DNA from: JAUIET01 sp039111475
Lineage (GTDB): Bacteria; Pseudomonadota; Gammaproteobacteria; Pseudomonadales; JAUIET01
Reading direction: 5' to 3'
Length of the DNA stretch: 64,000 nucleotides
Assembly: GCA_039111475.1 (NCBI GenBank)
Contig: JBCCIP010000014.1
Span: 1-64,000, forward strand
Shown: in pieces, positions 17,951 to 25,279 of the stretch
How positions within the stretch are numbered: position 1 is the first letter of the stretch
How the letters are laid out: every line of letters begins with the position of its first letter
Notes under the pieces: model-generated
The model's input: only the letters and a program-made list of their open reading frames with translations
Database searches by the model: none
What the model was told of the DNA's origin: nothing
Made by a program: the position numbers and the translations under genes

Positions 17951-18175
17951 TTATTCTGCCGCGGGCACGTTCCACGGAACCTGGTTGCCCAATTCGCCGG
18001 TATACAAGCCATACGCGGTGACTGCAAACAACAGTACGGCAATCACCAGCCTGGTGCCAAGCGAATAGTAGGTGCGTTTGGTAGAGCCCTGGTCTTTGAT
18101 AAAAAAGAACAGCCCACTAAACAAGCTGACAACTAGAGCGAAAAGCAGTACTGCAACGGTTGTTCGAATCCACAT
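17951..18175 (-). CDS. DUF2909 twin-transmembrane protein
   Basis: A 74-residue membrane protein with two helices (about residues 3-24 and 42-61) separated by a short polar loop (KDQGSTKRTY), the DUF2909 pattern. Such genes are commonly found in oxidase clusters of Pseudomonas-like bacteria, here on the opposite strand between ctaE and SURF1, which hints at a role in oxidase assembly. The frame is open to 18208; ATG 18175 (MWIRTTVAVLLF) matches the usual family start. Function is unknown. Confidence 0.8.
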   Translation of the reverse strand: MWIRTTVAVLLFALVVSLFSGLFFFIKDQGSTKRTYYSLGTRLVIAVLLFAVTAYGLYTGELGNQVPWNVPAAE

Positions 18176-18256
18176 CGCGACAGTGTATATGCATACTTCC
18201 CAATACACTACACTGGCATACCACGATGTTTACACTTACCACAGAGAAAGACAGCT

Positions 18257-19003
18257 GTGCTCACCCGATTCAAGCCCGAAAGGAAAACAACGCTGCTAAC
18301 AGCATGTCTGCTACCACTGCTCGTTGGCCTGGGCTTTTGGCAGCTGGATAGGCAGCAGCAAAAGCTGGATATTCTCGACGTTTATCAACAACGTATTTCC
18401 GCACCGCCATTGGACTTGCAGAACCAGTGGCCGCGTTTGCAAGGTGCGGATGAGTCTTATCGACGTGTGCAGTTTAGCGCCGAGTTGCAGGCCCAACCTG
18501 TAATTCTGCTGGACAATAAGGTCATTAATGGCATCGTTGGCTATGAGGTGATACAGAAAGCAGTTCTAAATGCTGAGCAGGTTGCCTGGGTGAATCGTGG
18601 ATGGGTTGCCGCAGGAAGAACGCGACAAGATTTGCCAGTGCCAGATAGCCCGGCAGGATCCATCGAACTTCAGGCCCACGTATATATACCGCTGGGTGAG
18701 CAATTCATATTGTCTAATCAACCCTTGAGTGTCAGCCCCGAGACCCCGATAATTGCGCAGCAGATTGATATGGCCGAATTGCAGCAGCTAAGCCAGCCGC
18801 TGCAGAGCTTTCCGCACTTGCTGCGCCTAGAGCAGGGCTCCAGGGCTGCGCTTGAGATTCAGTGGCCGGCCATTAACACTCGGCCAGAGAAACATCAGGC
18901 TTACGCTATTCAGTGGTTTGCAATGGCATTCGCACTGATCGTGTTTTATGGTTTGCGAAGCCTGGAGAGTGCCCCATCCGGTTCTGAGCCTTGCGACAAA
19001 TGA
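18257..19003 (+). CDS. SURF1 family oxidase assembly protein
   Basis: Inner-membrane protein needed for heme a insertion into subunit I. The 248-residue protein has the two-helix architecture of SURF1: an N-terminal helix with the GFWQLDRQQQK motif (residues 25-35) and a C-terminal helix (near 217-236), with a periplasmic domain between (VNRGWVAAGR near 113). Start is GTG at 18257. It heads the assembly-factor part of the cluster. Confidence 0.92.
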   Translation: MLTRFKPERKTTLLTACLLPLLVGLGFWQLDRQQQKLDILDVYQQRISAPPLDLQNQWPRLQGADESYRRVQFSAELQAQPVILLDNKVINGIVGYEVIQKAVLNAEQVAWVNRGWVAAGRTRQDLPVPDSPAGSIELQAHVYIPLGEQFILSNQPLSVSPETPIIAQQIDMAELQQLSQPLQSFPHLLRLEQGSRAALEIQWPAINTRPEKHQAYAIQWFAMAFALIVFYGLRSLESAPSGSEPCDK

Positions 19004-19013
19004 AGGAAGAGTA

Positions 19014-19634
19014 TTGACTAACCCCCAACCGCAACCGATGTCCGAAGAAGTGATTCGTTCCAACAAGATCAAGCTGTTGATTTTGATCCTGGTGCCATTT
19101 GTGCTCATGCTGCTGGCCTGGTTTATTTTTTATTCCGGTATTGGTATGCCCACAGGCACGTCGAATAGGGGTACGCTGATCAATCCGCCATTGCAGGTAA
19201 ATAAGGTGTTACCCGAAGGTGCAGATCTGGTGGCTGGCAGAGAAAACCTGCAATGGTTCTTTCTGCTGCCCAGTCGGGCGGCATGCGATGAGGCGTGTGA
19301 GCAACGTTTATACCTGACCCGGCAAATACGCACCGCTCTGGGTAAGCACACGCACAAAATACAGCGATTGCTATTGAAGGAAGCCGGTACTGAGCTGGAT
19401 GCGGATTATCAGACATTGCTCAATGAAGAGCACAGTGACCTTAAAGTACAGGAGATATCCTGGGCTAAGCTGGAAAACGCGCTGGCCGGGCATGAGACGG
19501 CAGCAGCCACCGCGACAACAGACGGCTACTACCTGGCCGATTTTCGAGGCTTCATCATGATGTATTACGGGGAGCAGCACAGCTACAAAGACACAATGAA
19601 AGACGTGAAGTTTTTGTTGAAGTACGCGCCATGA
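19014..19634 (+). CDS. Membrane-anchored Sco-like protein with CxxxC motif, oxidase cluster
   Basis: A 206-residue protein with one N-terminal membrane helix (about residues 20-43) and a periplasmic domain. It contains CDEAC (CxxxC) after a hydrophobic strand (NLQWFFLLPSRAACDEAC, near residues 78-95) and ends with YLADFRGFIMMYYG and KDVKFLLKY, a layout similar to SCO/thioredoxin-fold proteins though overall similarity is low. I infer a copper or thiol role in oxidase assembly. Start chosen at TTG 19014, which has AGGA at a good distance; ATG 19038 has none. Its stop overlaps ctaA (ATGA). Confidence 0.7.
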   Translation: MTNPQPQPMSEEVIRSNKIKLLILILVPFVLMLLAWFIFYSGIGMPTGTSNRGTLINPPLQVNKVLPEGADLVAGRENLQWFFLLPSRAACDEACEQRLYLTRQIRTALGKHTHKIQRLLLKEAGTELDADYQTLLNEEHSDLKVQEISWAKLENALAGHETAAATATTDGYYLADFRGFIMMYYGEQHSYKDTMKDVKFLLKYAP

Positions 19635-20665
19635 ACAGCAAGATATTAGGCGCTAGAAAGCCGGGATACAGGCTAGCGCTATTCGCCACGCTGTTTGCCT
19701 TTGTGGTGATAGGCCTGGGTGCGTTTACGCGTTTGGTAGATGCTGGTCTTGGTTGTCCGGATTGGCCGGGATGTTATGGACATGTCCTCTGGCCAAGCAG
19801 TGAAAGCGACGTTGAACGTGCCGAGCAGTTGTTTCCTGATGCACCGGTAGAGCACGACAAGACATGGCCTGAAATGGTGCATCGGTATGTGGCTGCCAGC
19901 CTGGGTTTATTTGCTATCGCCTTGCTGGTAATTGCGGTGCGCAATCGGGCCAAAGACCAACCCTTCAGGCACGTCGTGTTTTTGCTGTTGCTGGTGATAG
20001 TGCAAGGCCTATTCGGCATGTGGACGGTTACTTTGAAGCTTTGGCCACAAGTGGTCACAGCGCATTTGCTGGGCGGGTTTCTCACCGCGGCCACACTATG
20101 GTTATTGACGCTTAGGCTGTCTGGTAAAGTATGGCGTACGGCGGGGCCAGGCAAACGCAAGCTTCGCAAAATGTATCCGTTTGCTCTGCTCACGACCTTT
20201 GTATTGTTGCTGCAAGTTGCCCTGGGTGGCTGGACCACCTCCAACTATGCAGCGGTAGCTTGTCCCGACTTTCCGACTTGCCAACAAGCCTGGTTACCCG
20301 AAATGGACTTCTCCAAAGGATTTAATTTCTTACAAGGCATTGGCCCTAACTATCTGGGTGGCACTATGGATAATGCAGCGCGCGTCAGCATTCACTTTGC
20401 GCATCGAATTGGCGCCATAGTGGCAACCGCATTTATTCTTGTTGTGGTGTTCCGGTTGTTCTCAGCCAGTACATTGTCGACTGCTAAACGTCTTGCAGCG
20501 ATTACACTGTTTGTTCTGCTGCTTCAGATTGGTCTGGGTATAAGCAATGTTGTATTTCATTTTCCGGTCAGTGTTGCTGTCGCGCACAATGCCATTGGCG
20601 CGGTGTTATTGTTATGCATGGTGACGGTGTTGCATCGCACATTTAATGTGGAATTGCTTAGATAA
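19631..20665 (+). CDS. ctaA: Heme A synthase (Cox15/CtaA)
   Basis: Converts heme O to heme A in the membrane. The 344-residue, eight-helix protein is built from two similar four-helix halves, with paired heme-ligand histidines in MVHRYVAASLG (near 79), VVTAHLLGGF (near 142), HFAHRIGA (near 255) and VAHNAIGA (near 318). It retains cysteine pairs in the extracellular loops (GCPDWPGC; ACPDFPTC). Overlaps the previous gene by four bases and precedes ctaB by two. Confidence 0.95.
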   Translation: MNSKILGARKPGYRLALFATLFAFVVIGLGAFTRLVDAGLGCPDWPGCYGHVLWPSSESDVERAEQLFPDAPVEHDKTWPEMVHRYVAASLGLFAIALLVIAVRNRAKDQPFRHVVFLLLLVIVQGLFGMWTVTLKLWPQVVTAHLLGGFLTAATLWLLTLRLSGKVWRTAGPGKRKLRKMYPFALLTTFVLLLQVALGGWTTSNYAAVACPDFPTCQQAWLPEMDFSKGFNFLQGIGPNYLGGTMDNAARVSIHFAHRIGAIVATAFILVVVFRLFSASTLSTAKRLAAITLFVLLLQIGLGISNVVFHFPVSVAVAHNAIGAVLLLCMVTVLHRTFNVELLR

Positions 20666-20667
20666 CC

Positions 20668-21582
20668 ATGACTGCTTCCAGCAAAACCCAGGACATGACA
20701 TCGTTGTTGCGCGATTACTACGAATTGTGCAAGCCCAACGTTGTGCTGTTGATGCTACTCACCTCAGCGATTGGCATGTTCATGGCTGTGCAAGGCATGG
20801 TTCCGGTTGATGTACTGATTATGGGGAACCTGGGTATTGCCTTGTGCGCAGGTGCTGCAGCTGCGATTAATCATATGCTGGACTTTAAAGCTGACCAGCA
20901 AATGGCGCGAACCGTTGAACGCCCGATTGCCAAAGGTCGAATCGGTCCGCGCGAAGCGGGGGTTTTTGCTCTTCTGTTAACCTTGCTTGGCCAGAGCATT
21001 TTGTTGGTATTCACCAATGTGTTAACCGCGGTGCTAACGTTTGCGTCGGTGATCGGGTACGCGTTTGTCTACACGCTTTATTTAAAGAGGGCCACGCCGC
21101 AAAACATTGTGATTGGTGGTCTGGCAGGTGCCGCACCACCGCTACTGGGCTGGACAGCTGTAACCAATGAGGTTCATCCGCACGCTTTGCTGCTGGTATT
21201 GATTATTTTTGCCTGGACGCCACCCCACTTCTGGGCGCTGGCAATTTACCGCAAAGATGAGTACGCGAAAGTTGACATACCCATGTTGCCGGTTACCCAT
21301 GGTATTGAATTTACCAAGCTACAGGTTTTGCTGTACACATTATTATTGTTTGCCGCGAGTATGATGCCGTTTGCAACAGGTTTGAGCGGCGGTTTGTATC
21401 TATTGGGTGCAGTGGCTCTAGGCATTGGCTATTTGTATTGGTCGTTTATGCTTTGGCGAGGAAAGGAAACGCAGTTTGCGATGGATTCTTTCAAGTACTC
21501 GATAATTTATTTAATGGCGTTGTTTCTGATCATGTTGCTTGACCACTGGTTGATTGCACCCGCCTATGTTGTTACGTTTTGA
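20668..21582 (+). CDS. ctaB: Protoheme IX farnesyltransferase (heme O synthase)
   Basis: UbiA-family prenyltransferase adding a farnesyl group to heme B, the step before CtaA. The 304-residue protein has about nine membrane helices and the two Asp-rich motifs: NHMLDFKADQQMART with downstream RPIAKGRI near residue 75, and YRKDEYAKVDIPMLP near 195. Often also called cyoE. It directly follows ctaA and its stop abuts the SCO1 gene. Confidence 0.96.
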   Translation: MTASSKTQDMTSLLRDYYELCKPNVVLLMLLTSAIGMFMAVQGMVPVDVLIMGNLGIALCAGAAAAINHMLDFKADQQMARTVERPIAKGRIGPREAGVFALLLTLLGQSILLVFTNVLTAVLTFASVIGYAFVYTLYLKRATPQNIVIGGLAGAAPPLLGWTAVTNEVHPHALLLVLIIFAWTPPHFWALAIYRKDEYAKVDIPMLPVTHGIEFTKLQVLLYTLLLFAASMMPFATGLSGGLYLLGAVALGIGYLYWSFMLWRGKETQFAMDSFKYSIIYLMALFLIMLLDHWLIAPAYVVTF

Positions 21583-21590
21583 ATAGTGGT

Positions 21591-22268
21591 ATGAACGGTA
21601 CTAATACGGAAACCCAGCAACGCAATGTCTGGAAAACGGTTGGCTTACTGATACTAGCGATGGTCGTTATTTTGGGATTGTTCGTCAATCGCTGGTTAAC
21701 ACCCACGCCAATATCCGACGCCAAGTTGTATACCCTCGGCGCCAAAGTATTTGATGTACCAAGGCGTTTTGAGCAGGTTTCATTGCTGGATCAACAGGGT
21801 GAAACGTTTGACTACCAACGTTTGCAAAAAAAGTGGTCGTTAGTGTTTTTTGGATTTACCTACTGTCCGGATATCTGTCCCGCGACGCTGGCACAAATGC
21901 GCACCATGGTCAATTCGTTGGAGCCGGAACTACTGGACACCACGCAGGTAATTTTAGCCTCTGTGGACCCGGCCAGAGACACACCAGAAAAGCTCAAAGA
22001 GTATCTGAACTATTTCTCCAGTGACTTTATCGGCCTAACCGGAGAGTTCTTGGCCTTACAGCGCTTCGCCAGCCAGCTGAACGCAGCGTTTCAAAAAGTA
22101 CCCGGGGGTGGCGAGGACTATCAGATAGATCATAGCGCGCAAATCATGTTGATTAACCCCAAAGGTGACTACCACGGCTTTATCAAACCGCCGTTTACAC
22201 CTGAGAAAATTAATGATGCGTATCTGGGTGTGCGCAAGAACTTTGAGCTTAAGTACTCTGACGGCTAA
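21591..22268 (+). CDS. SCO1/SenC family copper chaperone
   Basis: Periplasmic thioredoxin-fold protein that metallates the CuA site of CoxB. One N-terminal helix anchors it (about residues 13-32), followed by the Sco domain with the copper-binding CPDIC (in TYCPDICPATLAQM near residue 93) and the distal His in DYQIDHSAQ near 182. ATG 21591 is taken as start (225 residues); a TTG at 21579 overlapping the ctaB stop is possible. Last gene of the oxidase cluster. Confidence 0.93.
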   Translation: MNGTNTETQQRNVWKTVGLLILAMVVILGLFVNRWLTPTPISDAKLYTLGAKVFDVPRRFEQVSLLDQQGETFDYQRLQKKWSLVFFGFTYCPDICPATLAQMRTMVNSLEPELLDTTQVILASVDPARDTPEKLKEYLNYFSSDFIGLTGEFLALQRFASQLNAAFQKVPGGGEDYQIDHSAQIMLINPKGDYHGFIKPPFTPEKINDAYLGVRKNFELKYSDG

Positions 22269-22289
22269 GTGTCAGTACCTGTCAAGCCG

Positions 22290-23072
22290 CTAGCGTGTCC
22301 GCAGCGCCAGTGACGCGCTAAACATTAAAAAGGCCGCCATTACAATGGCCGGCCCAACGCTTACATCCACATTATACGATGCGGCAATCCCGGCTAGCGT
22401 TGCCACACAGCCAATAAAGATTGCCGCAAACGCCATTTGCCGCGGTGAGCGTGTAATGTTTCGCGCCGTAGTAGCAGGAATAATCAGCAAGGCGGTCACC
22501 AGCAATACGCCCACAACTTGAATCGCCGTTGCGATAGTCGCTGCCATCAGTACCAACAAGATAACGCGATAAGCTTGTACGTTAATGCCATCTACACCGG
22601 CTATCTCCTGATCGACCGCGATAACAACCAGCTTGCGCCAGCAGAACAATAGAATTGTACAAATCACGGCGGTGACAATTGCCATGCGCTGCACGTCTTG
22701 CCAGCCCACGGCGAGTAAATCACCAAACAAATAGGCCAGCCAGTCAACGTGCGCATGACTGACGAAGCCCAGCACAATGACGCCGCCGGCCAGTGCTACA
22801 TGCGCAAGAATTCCGAGCAAAGTATCCATGGGTAAGGCATGATGCTGATGTAGCCAGGCAAGCGCTAACGCAATTGCAATGCCGCACGCCAATACACCGT
22901 AACCCAGCGACACCTCCATATACAAACTGATGGCCACACCAAGTAAGGCAGAATGGGCCAATGTGTCACCAAAATAGGCCATGCGTTGCCATACCACAAA
23001 ACATCCCAACGGGCCTGTTAACACGGCAACCAGTAAACCAGCGCATACCGCTCTCAATAACAGTTCTTCCAT
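22290..23072 (-). CDS. znuB: Zinc ABC transporter permease ZnuB
   Basis: Inner-membrane permease of the high-affinity zinc importer, 260 residues with about eight hydrophobic segments, ABC-3 family. The N-terminal block GCFVVWQRMAYFGDTLAHSA near residue 24 is typical. Its start overlaps the last base of znuC, so the two are one leftward operon. Confidence 0.95.
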   Translation of the reverse strand: MEELLLRAVCAGLLVAVLTGPLGCFVVWQRMAYFGDTLAHSALLGVAISLYMEVSLGYGVLACGIAIALALAWLHQHHALPMDTLLGILAHVALAGGVIVLGFVSHAHVDWLAYLFGDLLAVGWQDVQRMAIVTAVICTILLFCWRKLVVIAVDQEIAGVDGINVQAYRVILLVLMAATIATAIQVVGVLLVTALLIIPATTARNITRSPRQMAFAAIFIGCVATLAGIAASYNVDVSVGPAIVMAAFLMFSASLALRTR

Positions 23073-23818
23073 TAGCCGCCTGGTTCCGTGATAACCGCGC
23101 CGTGCAGGTCATGTTCGTGATCGTGGTGATGGTGGTAAACCGCCAATGTATCGGCGTATCGATTGCCAAACAGTTCAAGGAAAGCGGGATCTGAACTGAC
23201 ATGGTCAGGATTACCCTGGCAGCACACATGCCGATTAAGACAAATTACGGTGTCGGTATGAGCCATTACTATATTTAAATCGTGCGACACCATAAGCACA
23301 CCGCAGCCATGATCATCGCGAACTTTGGCAATCAGCTTATAGAGGTCGGCCTGGCCAGCAAGGTCAACTCCTTGCACCGGTTCATCAAGAACCAGTAGGT
23401 CGGGGTTTCTGAGTAATGCTCTGGAAAACAGCACGCGCTGCAGCTCACCGCCAGACACCCGATTTAATTGTGCGCCTGCCAATTCGCTAACACTGGATTC
23501 GTCCAATGCCTGAAGTGCCTGATCTTTGTTGCTGCCATCAAGCATCAGAAAATCAATCACTCGTAATGGCATGTGTTCGTTAATGCGCACCCGCTGTGGC
23601 ATATAGCCTATGCGCAGAGCAGAGCGGCGCTGTAATGAGCCGCTGGTCAGCACCTGCAGACCAAGTAAAGCGCGCACCAGGGTAGTTTTGCCTGCACCAT
23701 TAGGGCCAATAAGCGTGACGATTTCGCGGTCTGCGATACTCATGGTGATGCCTTGCAAAATTTCTCTGCGAGCTATTTTTACGCTGGCATCGGTTAAAGT
23801 TAACAATGGCTCATTCAT
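23072..23818 (-). CDS. znuC: Zinc ABC transporter ATP-binding protein ZnuC
   Basis: ATPase of the zinc importer, 248 residues. Walker A is GPNGAGKTT (near residue 37), the signature is VSGGELQRV (near 120), Walker B is LLVLDEP and the switch His is in VSHD. The C-terminus is rich in His (YHHHHDHEHD), which suggests metal sensing or buffering. The gene faces znuA across only 32 bases; zur, which lies here in Pseudomonas, is absent from the locus. Confidence 0.95.
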   Translation of the reverse strand: MNEPLLTLTDASVKIARREILQGITMSIADREIVTLIGPNGAGKTTLVRALLGLQVLTSGSLQRRSALRIGYMPQRVRINEHMPLRVIDFLMLDGSNKDQALQALDESSVSELAGAQLNRVSGGELQRVLFSRALLRNPDLLVLDEPVQGVDLAGQADLYKLIAKVRDDHGCGVLMVSHDLNIVMAHTDTVICLNRHVCCQGNPDHVSSDPAFLELFGNRYADTLAVYHHHHDHEHDLHGAVITEPGG

Positions 23819-23828
23819 AACGCTATGA
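23815..23828. promoter_or_regulatory. Dyad in the znuC/znuA divergent promoter
   Basis: TCATA-ACGC-TATGA overlaps the znuC start codon in the very short divergent gap. A Zur operator is expected here by analogy with other znu loci, but the sequence matches the enterobacterial Zur box only loosely, so this is a weak call. Confidence 0.25.
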
Positions 23829-23850
23829 TACCATCTGCGCGCCCCCAGCC

Positions 23851-24747
23851 GTGGAGTTAAGACTTATCGCTCGAATCCTTTTTGTCATCCTTGCGACGTG
23901 CATTTCCGGCAATTCACTCGGCGTGCCTGAGCAACACTCATCAGCGATAGTTGTATCCCTGCGCCCCGTGCAATTGATAACACAAGAAATTGTGGGTGAG
24001 CAGTTTGCACAGTACTTGCTGCCTTTAAGCAGCGAGCACGCGCACAGCTACTCGATAAAGTTTTCGCAATTGCAGGCGCTGCAATCTTCTCGCTTATTGA
24101 TCTGGCTAGGCCCAGAGTTTGAGCATTACCTGGAAAAACCGCTGGCGGCGATGAGCCCGGCAGTACGCGACTTTTCACTACTGCAGCGCGGCGAGCAACT
24201 TCACAGGCAATCAACCAGGGGTGATCAGACGCATGTCTGGTTAGACCCTTTGTATGTTCGAAGTCTCATCCCGGTTCTCAGCGAAACGTTGGCCAATGAA
24301 TTTCCAGATCACAGAGAAGCGTTTACACAGGCCGCCCAAGCATTCGTCGAATCCTTGCACGATCTTCACCAGCGCACGGCCGAATCACTAAAGCCTTACA
24401 AAGGTCTTGGCGTGATCAGTGACCACGGTGGATTGGAAGTATTCTTGCATCGTTATGGCCTGCGCCATACAGGTAGTTTACAGACCGCCAATCATGGCTC
24501 ACTGAGCCTTCAAAGGGCACGCAGCTTGCGCGAAGAAATCCAGCTGGGAAATGCCGCTTGTGTAGCTGTAGCACAGCAACAAGAACATGAATCGTACTCT
24601 GGCCTCGCATCCCTGAGATTATTTGACGGACAGGAAATTAGCGTCGCCGAACTGGATTGGTTCGGCGATAACGCAAGTAGTTATGAAATGCTGATTTCCG
24701 GGCTCGCGGATGCATTGGCAAATTGCCTTGCCAACGGCGTACAGTAG
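23851..24747 (+). CDS. znuA: Zinc ABC transporter substrate-binding protein ZnuA
   Basis: Periplasmic zinc-binding protein of the ZnuABC importer, 298 residues. A signal peptide occupies about residues 1-24; metal ligands are expected in SSEHAHSYSIK (near 62), THVWLDP (near 128) and ISDHGGLEVFLHRYG (near 190). The long His-rich loop of E. coli ZnuA is missing; only a short HAH remains. Start is GTG with no clear Shine-Dalgarno; no better start is in frame. Confidence 0.9.
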   Translation: MELRLIARILFVILATCISGNSLGVPEQHSSAIVVSLRPVQLITQEIVGEQFAQYLLPLSSEHAHSYSIKFSQLQALQSSRLLIWLGPEFEHYLEKPLAAMSPAVRDFSLLQRGEQLHRQSTRGDQTHVWLDPLYVRSLIPVLSETLANEFPDHREAFTQAAQAFVESLHDLHQRTAESLKPYKGLGVISDHGGLEVFLHRYGLRHTGSLQTANHGSLSLQRARSLREEIQLGNAACVAVAQQQEHESYSGLASLRLFDGQEISVAELDWFGDNASSYEMLISGLADALANCLANGVQ

Positions 24748-24770
24748 CTGCTCTTTACGAGCTGCGGCGC

Positions 24771-25028
24771 TTATTCTGCAGCCGCGATAGTCTTGTCTAC
24801 TATGGCTTCCATGTTGCGATTCATGTCGCGTTCAAGCTCTTCATTGAGGCGATCCATCGCGTCGTCAAGACGCATTTGAGCGGCCATCTCCGCTTGCTTG
24901 TCCAGAGCGACCGGCACCAGCGTATTGCTTGCCAATAATTGCGTCTGCGCGAGTTGCTGGTCCTCTGCGGCAAAACCAACCGAGCTGATTAATCCGAATG
25001 CCAGAGCTGCGATGAGCTGCTTTTTCAT
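24771..25028 (-). CDS. Small secreted protein of unknown function
   Basis: An 85-residue protein with a typical signal peptide (MKKQLIAALAFGL..., cleaved after GFA near residue 20) and a mature part of about 65 residues that is a highly charged, probably alpha-helical segment (QMRLDDAMDRLNEELERDM). The start ATG has AGGTAAGGA upstream on its strand. Not a family I recognise. It lies convergent with znuA, 23 bases away, and divergent from polA. Confidence 0.65.
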   Translation of the reverse strand: MKKQLIAALAFGLISSVGFAAEDQQLAQTQLLASNTLVPVALDKQAEMAAQMRLDDAMDRLNEELERDMNRNMEAIVDKTIAAAE

Positions 25029-25279
25029 GTCCTTACCTCATGGGTCTACGCTGTATGCTTTGCTTTGGTCGTTCAAAATATGACCGCTTCCAAATAAAGC
25101 TAGCACAAGGGCGAGTGAGCACAGGCTGATCAATAATTCAACGGTGTTTTTTTAGACAAGCGTCACGTTTCGTTCGATTTTTACCCGATTGAGCGCATGT
25201 AATCCGATGAAAGGCGATCGCCTCTCGGCAATTTGGGTATCAAGCAGTAGACTGTGCGCCTGCTTAATGGTGAGTGAAG

